39,498 bases of DNA from assembly GCA_024741835.1 (NCBI GenBank), contig JAENRP010000383.1, positions 1 through 39,498 on the forward strand. The letters run 5' to 3'. Positions 11,508 to 20,120 of this stretch are shown piece after piece. The DNA is from Diplocarpon mali (lineage: Eukaryota; Ascomycota; Leotiomycetes; Helotiales; Drepanopezizaceae). Each line of letters starts with the position of its first letter. The stretch's first letter is position 1. The notes beneath the pieces were generated by a model that saw nothing but the letters and a program-made list of their open reading frames with translations, had not been told where the DNA came from and made no database searches. Made by a program: the position numbers and the translations under genes.

Positions 11508-12256
11508 CTATCGCACGCTATAGGCGGATCGTACAGCGTAGGCAGTAGTAGACGTTTTAACTATAAGGGAGTGCTTATTAAAGATATCTAAGATCTTTGG
11601 CTTAATATTAACGAACTTAGTAATATTGCGACTGCTTAAGTTATTAATAATATAGTCTATTGTATCTAATAGAGTTGTAAGGAAGAATAAGCCTTTGACC
11701 TTATCAGATTCGAAGATAGGCCTTATAGCCTTAGCTATAGACTGTATTAACGCGGCATAGCGTTTAGACATCTGTATCTAGCGTTAGTAAAATTCATTAA
11801 GGTAGGTCCTTAGGTCGTTGCTATCCGTATAGCGAAGGTTAGTAAGTGATCGGAATAGCATAATCGAGGTGTTACCTATATCTTAGTCGAAGCGGCTATC
11901 TAAATGCTTCTAAGCTTATAGTGAAGTATCGTAAGACGTAATAGATATAATAAGGTTATTATGCACTAATAATAGTAGTATAACTATCGCCTTATTATTA
12001 TCCGCTTCTTATATATCGATAAGCGCTTTAACTGCTAATATACCTTTACTAGCGATAGTAGCAGGTCTGGGCTTCTTACTAGAAACGATAGGCTAAAGGC
12101 CTATATACTAGAAAGCGATAGTCTAAGCTGATCGCCATTCTATATAATTATCGCCGCAGGCGATAAGCTTCAAAAGCGAGTTAGGGTTAAGCTTAAATGA
12201 AAAAGATAAGGTAGTTATATTAGCTATAGATATTTAAGTTTTACTTTAAATAACAG
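11508..12256 (-). pseudogene. Copia-1 gag pseudogene
   Basis: Minus-strand frame with stops only at Gln/Trp-like positions between about 12256 and 11772, then an open stretch 11771-11508. Recognisable copia Gag pattern: YIEWRSA-stop-TIAF, ALIDI-stop-EADNNKAIVILL, HLDSRFD-stop-DIGNT, then DTIDYIINNLSSRNITKF. It resembles the UBN2/DUF4219 type of Gag. The initiation codon is not identifiable and may have been lost. Confidence 0.75.
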
Positions 12257-12260
12257 TATA

Positions 12261-12270
12261 CCTGCTACTA
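12261..12270 (-). other. Primer-binding site of copia-1
   Basis: The minus strand reads TAGTAGCAGG next to the LTR, one transition from TGGTAGC. The same decayed TAGTAGC occurs in copia-2 (24630-24638). GCTACCA is the 3' end of yeast initiator tRNA-Met, the usual copia primer. Confidence 0.55.
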
Positions 12271-12563
12271 TATGTAAGTAACGCTAGCTATACGCAATAG
12301 TAACGCGGAGTGCGTTATACGACAAAGGTGGTGCAATTAATTAAATAGAAGAGTATATAATAATAGGCAATATTATATAAGATGTAGCGTAGTAGTAGCT
12401 TAGGGCTTATAACCTATTAAAGTTCTATTAAAGAAGTAGAATTAATTAAATTAAAGAAGAAGAGCTAAGGAGTAACTCTAAAGCTACTTATATAGAAATA
12501 CGCTAAACCCAATTAGGATAGGTCAAACCGCAACTCCTCTATATACTAGCAGAGTAGTAACTA
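12271..12563 (-). repeat. 5' LTR of copia-1 (right boundary approximate)
   Basis: Lies between the primer-binding site and unique sequence. Plus-strand start TATGTAAGTAACGC; right end placed at AGTAGTAACTA because AT-rich mutated sequence gives way there to ordinary sequence. No partner LTR is in the window. Confidence 0.45.
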
Positions 12564-13093
12564 GGTGTGAGATGGCTCCTTCTAATAACATTGATAGGAT
12601 AACCAACTCTGAGATAAGCAGATTACCGAGATGCTCTTAGCTTCAAGGGTCAATAGCCTAAATTGAGATTTACCCATAAACTGTGGTAGTATTTCATGGC
12701 CGGCGCAATACTTCGTAAACACCACAGTAGCGTCGATTAAAGTGCTAGGGAGGAGGGGCAATTTACAATATTTGGTAAATATACTTTTCATGTACTATAT
12801 ACCACCGTAGTGTTTTACTCCGTACGCCTGCAACGAAGTACCCCGCATTTTGGGGCCGTCTATAAAATCAATACGCCACCTTCCTGGGGCTTAGAGCTAC
12901 CTGATTGGATTGGCTCAAGGGCCCCTCCATCCCCCCAATTGAAGATCTCTTTACTGTGAAATCGGAAGCTCTGAAAGAGTATCAAGGAGCTTCGTCTAAC
13001 ACAGAACCAGACATTGCGATTGGCGACCAGGATGTGAAGAAAATCACTGATAGCATCAAGCAGTTCGAAGCCCAGTATTTTGATGCCACTAGC
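12564..13093. other. Intergenic; promoter side of the Nudix gene
   Basis: Composition returns to balanced at the start of this stretch. A TATA-like CTATAAAATC lies at 12860-12869. An open frame in phase with the Nudix gene runs from 12905 but starts with TTG and has no ATG before 13094, so I leave it as 5' UTR. Nothing else supported. Confidence 0.4.
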
Positions 13094-14431
13094 ATGGCTC
13101 CTCTCACTCCGGCCTCACTTGTACGTACTGTGCTTCCCCCCATACGACATGAACTAGGCTCTGAGCATGGTACAAGGCAGCGATTGCGCGATTGAGAGCT
13201 TTCAAACCTCCGCCTTTCTCAACATGGGATCGACTACCGCTGAGCAGGAGAGCCGCGGTTTTAATCTTGCTGTTTGCTGACCAGCGAGGTGACCTGCGAG
13301 TTGTTCTGACGATGCGTGCTTCGACTTTGAGGAATTATTCGGGTTTGAGAACCTCGCTAGAAATATCGTGGAACAAGCAGTTGACAAGCAGCAGGCCAGG
13401 CTGCTTTCCCCGGCGGAAAGGCAGATACCTTAGACGAGGCTCCCTTCGATATAGCTAGACGAGAAGCATGGGAAGAAATAGGTCTTCCTCGAGACGATGC
13501 AAAGATCCCAAGACCTTTTCGAATAGAGCATCTATGCCAGCTTCCCTTCAGTCTTGCAAAGACTGCACTCGCCGTTCGGCCTTGCGTTGCATTTCTCCAC
13601 CCTGATGATGATGCTGGAGGAGGGAAGGCTGCTAGCAGTGTTGAAGACACAATGATACCAAGGCTAGATGTCAAAGAGGGTAGGTCGGTGTAGTAGCAGC
13701 CTGTTGAGTCGATTCTAAAGTATCCGAAGGCGTTTGGGACTACTGGCGCCCGCTGGTCGGCTGCTAACTTCAAACCAGTCGCTGCGGTATTCTCGGCCAA
13801 TTTTCACAATTTCCTGAGAGAAGAGGATGAAGTTCCAGCGGGGGAAACGGTGCCTGGCAAGAGCTCAGATTGGTACAAGGGTGTCTGGACGGATTTTCAT
13901 GACAGCCGGTGGCGGATGCACAACTTCTTCGTTCCGATCAACCACCAGAATGTCACCAAGCCGAAGGTGCGGCAGGGTGGACAAGAGGCCATTGCGAAGC
14001 GTCTTGATGAAGAGGAGGAGGAGCAGGTGCAGGAAGGCATGACAAGATATAGAGTCTGGGGAATGACGGGGAGGATGCTAGTCGATGCAGCCCGTATAGC
14101 TTACGGGGAAGAGCCCGAATTCGAGGTAGGACTACACCCTCCAGACGACGAGACAATTTGGAGTGGTCTTCACTACTTTCAGCCTATGATTCGATGTCCG
14201 CAATTCGAGCCGACATACGACAGACCACACGAATTCGTCGGTCGAAAAGTTTCTGTCTCTGTGTACGGAGCGAAGGCTGACAGTTAGGAGCATAACACAC
14301 ACGTGGGAGACGAAGCCATGATAGAGCATCTGTATAAGATGAACCGGCTCGGCGAAGAGAAACCAAGAGGATCCGATCTCACAGATGCGGATATCAAAAC
14401 CGCTCGGGAAACAGGGGTGGCAAAAATCTGA
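13094..14431 (+). CDS. PCD1: Nudix hydrolase, coenzyme A diphosphatase type
   Basis: Predicted to hydrolyse CoA and its derivatives to a 4'-phosphopantetheine product and 3',5'-ADP, as yeast Pcd1 does in peroxisomes. Five exons: 13094-13120, 13177-13342, 13395-13679, 13779-14125 and 14288-14431 (322 aa). Motif across exons 2/3: LTMRASTLRNYSGQAAFPGG, the UPF0035 signature of CoA-diphosphatases; its GQ is created only by splicing at 13342/13395, which supports that junction. The Nudix box follows as REAWEEIGL. C-terminal part: HNFLREEDEVPAGE, WRMHNFFVPIN, RYRVWGMTGRMLVDAARIAYG. Intron 1 uses an AAG acceptor (13176); using the CAG four bases later breaks the frame. The last acceptor could be 14287 or 14290 (one residue). 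It ends AKI, not a classical SKL-type peroxisomal signal. It is the first gene after the transposon nest and looks intact. Confidence 0.9.
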
Positions 14432-16233
14432 GCAAAGGATCAATATAACGGAGACGAGGGAACCTATTGTTGTAGAGGGCTGTGCAACACTGCATAACGA
14501 CGGGATATTCGCAGGGCTTTCGTGCAACTTTGCCTGCGTCACTTTCCGGGAGGAGTGCCGTGTCCAGCAAAAAGAAGATGTGATTGTTCGAAAATCGATC
14601 CCGAGAACCCGAAACCCTGTCCAGGAGCCGATTCTTTTAACGAGGCTCGTGTAAAGCTTAAGATCCGCTGAACACCGTCGCGTACCATGTCATGCTGCCT
14701 GTCACGGATAGGTTGCCCCATATTCTCCTGACACATCTTGAGAGCTTGTGGAGCGGCACAGAGAAAACCCTACCGGCTTAGACGGCGGATTTTGGAAGAT
14801 TTCCGAAAGATTTGCAGTCATCTCAGCGGGGCCGGGCTCTAAGCTTAAAATCCCAAAGCCTATTTACAGACGTACAGCGGTGAAGTATCATACTCGGTCT
14901 GGTTTTTGGTATCGAACCTTTTCCCTTGCAAATAAATCGCAACAGCTGGACGAAGTGGAGCGAGTAGTAGCTGTTGGACAAGGGTACTCTCGAGGACTCA
15001 TCTACTTCTCCCCCCCACGGTTTTAATTTAGAAGTGCAAGGATTACATGGAGTTGAAGTATGGGTTGTCTAGGGACTCCTTGTCGACAGGGTCAAGTAAA
15101 TATATCTCCGTGGGCTGTACAGTACTTGGAAGTGCCGTGACCTTCCGTAGCGACGAAGGATGACTGTAAGCGATGGGCCAAGAGTTGGGTATGAAAGCCG
15201 GCCCTGGGTCATACGGCACTGGACATTACGTTGGTAGTTGGGCGTTGTGTTTCGAGGCCTTTCGGTGACGAGGGAATATATTCCGATGGTATCGAGTTGA
15301 TTCGAGTCTGTAGCCTGGAATCAAACTGCCATGCAATGCTCGAAGAGATCCCTTGAAGGTCGGTCGGCGCCCCACCTGCCAATACACACCTGAGCTTCCT
15401 ATGTACATCATACCCAGGTGTAGCGACAGATATACCAGGTATCTCATGCACGTCCGTACAGTCAGGTGTGTAGGTATCGATCGGTATTGGTTCGAGGTAT
15501 AGAGGTCGTAGCAGCATTGACAATGACGAGAGTCCCGGTAGCTATATATCTCCGCTGCCCAGGTCGAGGAAAAGGCATAGTCTACTCGTCCGGTGATGAC
15601 AAGAGGCACGGGCATGCTCTCCTTGCCCTTCTCATATCTTGTAGCATTGCAGCATTGCAGCGTTGCAGCGTTGCAGCATTGCACCAAAGCACCAAAGCAC
15701 CAGCTGCTGCATACTTGTACCGCGAGCTGCACAGGCCCTCCTCGTACGTAAAACACATGTAATGGAATTGAATTGCGTCGGCTGCCCAGGAACCAGGATT
15801 CGTGCGAGCAGACTACGACCAGAGTGCGAGAGTAGATAGCCCCATGCCACGGTCTACTCGTACTCGAGTCGAGTAACGCCCGCGTCCCACCGAAGTCTAG
15901 CGACAGCTTTTACCCTACGCTCCCTCTACCCACATGGCTGCCTGACTTCCGACCTTTCTGCCTTACCTCAGTACATCGGTACGTACCGACGTACCGAGCG
16001 CTATCCTTCGAGTCGCGTCCCATCCCGTCACAGGATTAGATACATTACATACTTCAACCTACCTTAGCCGCACACAGCCACCATCTGGCCAACGTGCCAA
16101 AATCCATACTTTCCATCTGCTCAACTCCCTCTTCCTCGGCCACCATTGTCTGCCGCCTCGTCCCCTTCCAACGCAATATCGACATACATACGCACCCCAA
16201 TCCAGCGTCTCGCACCACAGCTCCAACTCGAAT
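14432..16233. other. Intergenic, no gene supported
   Basis: Several frames of 60-176 codons occur on both strands (e.g. minus 15226-15756), but none starts well, shows splice structure or resembles a family. It contains an 8-bp tandem repeat (15643-15698) and a short palindrome CGGTACGTACCG near 15979. The last ~300 bases are pyrimidine-rich, as expected for the promoter and leader of the gene at 16234. Confidence 0.5.
15643..15698. repeat. 8-bp tandem repeat
   Basis: Five units of AGC(A/G)TTGC (15643-15682) followed directly by two units of ACCAAAGC (15683-15698), in the same register. Confidence 0.85.
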
Positions 16234-17127
16234 ATGGACGTTCTAGCAGCCCTGGACGAGCTGGATAAGAAGGACAAGTCCAAGAAGCCCTTGAAATCGA
16301 CGGCCAAGAAGTTTGTCAATCCGCTCAAATCATCGTAAGCTCTCCCGTCTCTCTCCCACCTCGTATCCATATTTCTTGATTCTTGCCGATAAGGAGCTGG
16401 CCGTGGAAATCGTCGCGCTAACGACCATGTCAACGGCAGCGGATCTCAACGCGTCACCGGATCCCAGCGTAAGGGTAGAGCACTCACTCGACCTGCGAGC
16501 ACCGGCGGCAGTCTCGTGCCCCCAGGCTCGCCCGGCGACCGCTCTCCCTCGGTCGCCTCTACTCGCAGAATCTCTTTCGTTCAAACAGACGTTCCAGTCC
16601 GCACCCCGCGCCGGATCCGAGTACCCACGAGAGGCGCGTCGCTCGCATCGGGCTTTCAATGGGAGCCATCTCTCCAGAAGTACGGCGTCTCGGAACATGA
16701 GTGGCGCTCATTCAGCAAAGAACTTATTGACGAAGCACGTCTGCCAAAAATGGCCAAGTTCATGTGGCCCTTGGTCAAGCAAGGTGTCATTGCCAAGATC
16801 AAGCGAGACCTCAATTTTGGCGGCGACGTGAAGGAACAGTTGAAGCAGTGGAGTGCACATTTCAGGAAGAAGGGGTTCACAGTGAGCATGGAACTGCCTG
16901 GTAAACACAGACATAGGGAAGGCGATACCGAACAAGAGCGCGAGCTGGCTGAGAGCTACGCAGGCCGGTTCAGGGTGGTGATTTCACCCATCTCTGAGAA
17001 GAGCGCCAGTATCTATTCCAGATCCTCGAGCGTGAGCCGGAGTGTTAGTGGCGAGGGACTTGTGGCCCAGAGCACCCCTCACGCAAGCGATGAGGACGAC
17101 GACGAGGTCGATGATGTCAAGAGTTGA
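16234..17127 (+). CDS. Unrecognised Ser-rich protein with a conserved-looking central domain
   Basis: Two exons, 16234-16334 and 16440-17127, giving 262 aa. The intron is GTAAGC...CAG with branch GCTAAC. Start: MDVLAALDELDKKDKSKK, a short acidic/basic helix. Residues ~35-95 are Ser/Arg/Pro-rich and probably disordered (PPGSPGDRSPSVASTRR). Residues ~100-190 look folded: GFQWEPSLQKYGVSEHEW, then KELIDEARLPKMAKFMWPLV, IKRDLNFGGDV, QWSAHFRKKGFTVSMELPG. The tail is Ser-rich and ends very acidic (SDEDDDEVDDVKS). No signal peptide or membrane segment. The pattern fits a cytosolic or nuclear fungal protein, but I cannot name a family. It converges on the copper transporter gene. Confidence 0.85.
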
Positions 17128-17568
17128 CAGGACGCCAGTTCCAAGAGAGCGAAGGGAGAGCACCAAGTGTGTGAAGTCGAGCCACGACAACGACGTTATG
17201 ACTGTATTATATCATAGTATTGGTTGACGACAGGTGGACTACTAGCGATTTTTTTGGGCGGATGGACCAGGCCGGTTCTTGTACTGAGCGAGCGACGAGA
17301 TCTTGCCCGATAGCGGATAGCGGATTGACTTTTTGAATTATTACTATAGTATATATCACTTCGATGCAGAGGCACTTCGAGACCAAGGTCGGAGTAAAAG
17401 CTATGCAGCTCAGATAACAAATTATACTCAGTAGATTTGCTAGGGCTGACAATTGCTCCTTCGTTCCCTATCAGTGAAATCTCCCTACGATCCAGTACAA
17501 GCAAGCAGCCTGCCAAAGCCCTCTCACATGCGGCTGAGCAACCGCTGGTATCGATGGTGTGGCGCACC
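17128..17568. other. Intergenic between convergent genes
   Basis: 3' flanks of the gene ending at 17127 (plus) and the Ctr gene ending at 17569 (minus). No ORF or repeat supported. Confidence 0.5.
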
Positions 17569-18320
17569 TCAATGACAAGCAGAAGCCTTGGTAGCACTGG
17601 TATTGTTTCCAAAGACCAGATATCCCACAAAGGAGCCAATTCCCATGGCGGCCATCACCCATCCGTTGTAAGTCATGAAGAGCAACCTGCACGATTCCCC
17701 CGTCAGCGGTGTCTCCAGTCGTTCCGAAAGTGGGGACTCACATCAACATGAATGCGTAGAAGGTCTGCACCGCATACAGCAGCGCCTTGATAACGTGCGC
17801 CCTCTTGCTAACCTCAACCTGATTACGCCCTGTCCACAGGAAAGGCGTGGTCTCAGTAACGGCTCCACGGCAGAAACGCAACATCTCAGCTTTCATTTCT
17901 TCCCATTCATCTACAGACATGAAAGAAAGCGCAACGAAGGTGAACTGGTCTCGGGGGGGGGGAATAGAACTAGCTGGCTTACTGGGCACCGCGTCGGTCT
18001 TGCGAGCAACGAGGTTCTCGTACCGGCGCGAGGCGGACCGGATGGCTTCGTAGGCCGCGGTGAGGGCTACGACGGCGAGGAGCGAGAAGAGCAGGCCGCC
18101 GGTGGTGCGGATGTGCCACCAGCGGAAGACGATGCAGAGGTTCGTCGTGTCCCAGGTGAAGAGCATCTGCGACCCGTCACATCATCAGCCAGTGAGCGAG
18201 CGAAAGAAGCCGCCCGGTGAGATCCTCCTCGCGGCTTACGTTCATGTTGCACCTCGCGGGTCCCCCCATATCCATGCCGCCGTGGCCCATCGCAGCGTGG
18301 TCCAGGTGTGAGTGGCCCAT
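17569..18320 (-). CDS. Ctr family copper transporter
   Basis: Imports Cu(I) as a homotrimer across the plasma or vacuolar membrane. Three exons on the minus strand: 18320-18240, 18166-17742 and 17686-17569 (207 aa); introns 73 and 55 bp. The N-terminus is Met/His-rich (MGHSHLDHAAMGHGGMDMGG), the copper-collecting segment, followed by CNMNMLFTWDTTNLCIVFRWWH leading into TM1 (near residues 45-62, FSLLAVVALTAAYEAI). A cytosolic loop follows. TM2 holds MLLFM, the MxxxM copper-selectivity motif, completed only when exons 2 and 3 are joined. TM3 has GSFVG, the GxxxG packing motif. It ends KASACH, a Cys-His tail like the family's HCH end. Exon 2 contains a run of ten C (17953-17962) coding Ile-Pro-Pro-Pro-Arg. 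ATG at 18320 is chosen because it starts the Met/His segment; an in-frame upstream extension exists. Confidence 0.93.
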
Positions 18321-18893
18321 GGCTGGCGGGTTTGCGCGTCGCTGTCGTGAGTTTCCGACGATGGCCTGCTCGGGAGATTGTGCGCGGTTGGCGTCCAAGT
18401 GGGATCTGCAGTGGAGGGTTGAGTATATAAAGTAGTTCTTCACATGTAGGAGGGCTCCGACGCTGCACGGCTGGTTCTCCCAGTGCCCGGCTCGACTTGG
18501 GTCATATGGTCCAAAGTCGCTCAAATCCGCTCAAACTCTCGAGACAGCCTTCAAACAACTTAGCCGTGGTGCACGGACCAGGTCGATGTGTCGGGTGCTT
18601 TCGTTGTCGTCACATGACTCGCGTCAAGCGACCCCTCTCGGGCCCTCCAGTTGCTAGCAGCCAGCCAAACCAGATCTACTGTGCTCTTCCACCACTATCC
18701 GCTTGCCAGACTCACTGGCCAACAAGCAAACGGTTGAATCAGGACTAGTCTTCTTGCCGTCATCTCTATCGCAGCTTTCTCCCGTTCGTGGTGGTGTAGA
18801 TCATGGCGTTAAAGTCGATGGTGGCCTTGGAATTTCTCACCGACTATAGCCAGTGTAAGCCGTTGTCCTTGCTCTCTAAGAATTCCCCAAGAT
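18321..18893. other. Intergenic upstream of Ctr
   Basis: Apart from the possible TATA box, no coding sequence or repeat is supported. Upstream region of the Ctr gene and 3' flank of the GFA-like remnant. Confidence 0.5.
18423..18431 (-). promoter_or_regulatory. Possible TATA box of the Ctr gene
   Basis: TATATAAAG on the plus strand (CTTTATATA on the gene strand), about 105 bp upstream of the Ctr ATG. Orientation is ambiguous because the core is nearly symmetric. Confidence 0.35.
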
Positions 18894-19362
18894 TCAGATG
18901 CCCGTGTCGATGGCCAGCTCATCCTTGTCGGGTTCTAGCCCAGCAAGAGGCGTGCCATTGAAGTCGATCAGCACCGAACTTTCACAATCCTTGCAACTGA
19001 CGGGTTTTCTCCTTGCTGTCGTGAACCAGCAAGCCCCCAGAGTGTGGTCTCCCTGTAGTATTGTTCTTAGTCACTGCTATAAGAGAGGATGTCTGGGAGA
19101 ACGATGTCTCGCCTAAGCGAGTACACATAGTAAACAATACCTTGGGTAGCCGCATCGAGTGCAAATGCTGCACTTGCATGGATCTGCTATTTGCTTGGGG
19201 AAAGGCTCATCGAGAGTGACAGTGTACTTGACGCTGCAAGCAATAGCAGGAAGCCTCATGCGTGATCATATGCTCTCATCTTTTCGAGGGATTATAGGTA
19301 GCCTCTTCGGTCTCTGGCTTCTCGACATCGGTCTGCTTAGATTCCCTTCTGTCTGCGGACAT
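18894..19362 (-). pseudogene. Decayed GFA-domain (glutathione-dependent formaldehyde-activating-like) gene
   Basis: Pieces of one small zinc-binding protein appear in order on the minus strand, but in different frames. MSADRRESKQTDVEKPETEE starts at 19362. Then SCYC is followed, one frame over, by SVKYTVTLDEPFPKQ and CKCSICTR (near 19245-19150), matching the GFA order CxCG..(V/I)xY...CxCxxC. Then comes YYVYSLRRDIVL, then LIAVTKNNTTG in another frame, and finally CKDCESSVLIDFNGTPLAG ending DTGI-stop at 18896-18894, matching the family's C-terminal CxxCG(S)S. No set of GT-AG introns joins all of these, and the first shift is inside the CxCG motif. I therefore call a frameshifted pseudogene rather than a multi-intron gene. 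Copia-2 begins about 300 bp upstream. Confidence 0.55.
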
Positions 19363-19670
19363 CTTGGACAAGTGGAAGAAGGACTTCTGAGGAGGTGAAA
19401 CCAGTATAACAGATTGTGGCTGCGAGTAAACAAAGCACGTGGAAGTGGCGAACGAAAGTAGGCCAGGCATCTGGTATGGACATTTGCCTCGGGGGAATGG
19501 CTACAGCCAAGAGCCTTTGAAATCTCTTCCTCGGCTGACCGATGCAGTAAAGCAAAAGAAAAAGGCCTTCGATGGAGTACCCAGAGCCAGCTTTACCAAG
19601 ATAAAGCGCGCTCTCGGCTGCTCTTTTTTGGAGGGTAATCCATGGCCAGTCAACGAAAAGAGTAAGAAAG
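19363..19670. other. Upstream flank of the GFA remnant, up to the copia-2 insertion
   Basis: About 300 bases with no supported gene. The last five bases (GAAAG, 19666-19670) are the left target-site duplication of copia-2. Confidence 0.5.
19666..19670. repeat. Target-site duplication GAAAG (left copy)
   Basis: GAAAG directly before the left LTR of copia-2 and again directly after the right LTR (24763-24767). Confidence 0.9.
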
Positions 19671-19794
19671 TAACAGAATCAAAAGGTATAGATTCTAGTT
19701 CTAGAGAGCTGAAGTAGTATATATACAAGGTAGGCTTACCAAGCCTTAGCCTCCGCTCCGTGCGGTAATCTCCGTACCTTGTATATTTCTAACA
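19671..19794 (-). repeat. 3' LTR of copia-2
   Basis: Plus strand TAACAGAATC...TTTCTAACA, i.e. minus strand TGTTAGAAA...GATTCTGTTA. Confidence 0.94.
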
Positions 19795-19807
19795 TGCCCC
19801 CTACTAC
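19795..19807 (-). other. Polypurine tract of copia-2
   Basis: The minus strand reads GTAGTAGGGGGCA immediately before TGTTAG of the 3' LTR. Confidence 0.75.
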
Positions 19808-20000
19808 AAAGCTCTATAGAACTCAGAGTAAAGAGCCCCCACATTTTTTTTTTTTTTTTGTATAGTCTAGGCCTTATTAACTCCTACAATATACTCTCTA
19901 GTATATGGCGCCTACGTCTCCCTTATATGGAGTTCAGCCGCCCCGCAGTATACAAACGTGCGTTGTAGTATAAGAGTACCTCTGACTTAGCTATACCATA

Positions 20001-20120
20001 GCTTCTCATCCTTTATATAGTCGTATTATAGATTTCCTCCCTATATATGGCCTTCCTATAGGTTTCCTCTATATATATGTTCCTTTTATGGGTTTCCTCC
20101 CTTTATATAGCCTTCTTTTG
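20001..20120 (-). repeat. Four 30-bp tandem repeats at the end of copia-2 pol
   Basis: Units at 20001-20030, 20031-20060, 20061-20090 and 20091-20120, each of the form (G)(A/G)TTTCCTC... + TATATA + CCTT..., degenerate in the first unit. On the minus strand each unit encodes ten residues, giving a repeated (E/K)xxI-x-G(G)N(L/P)-stop pattern. Confidence 0.8.

Larger units (their letters stand above)
9398..12563 (-). mobile_element. Copia-1: mutated Ty1/copia retrotransposon, 5' two-thirds
   Basis: On the minus strand: LTR (12271-12563), primer-binding site, gag, protease, pre-integrase, integrase and linker, then the nested Ty3 element. Integrase before RT is the copia order. The body is AT-rich with Gln-type stops throughout. 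Continuity of frame across 9398/1851 shows it was the target of the Ty3 insertion. Confidence 0.88.

Noticed and set aside
12582..12791. 69-codon frame, minus strand, beside copia-1
   Set aside because: Short and without pattern; no evidence it extends.
12905..13093. In-frame N-terminal extension of the Nudix protein
   Set aside because: Begins at TTG, with no ATG until 13094; the family start MAPLTPASL is natural there.
13357..13800. 147-codon frame antisense to the Nudix gene
   Set aside because: Mirror of well-supported coding exons.
15226..15756. 176-codon open frame, minus strand
   Set aside because: Low-complexity Cys/Ala start produced by the 8-bp repeat, overlapping open frames on both strands, no splice or family signal.
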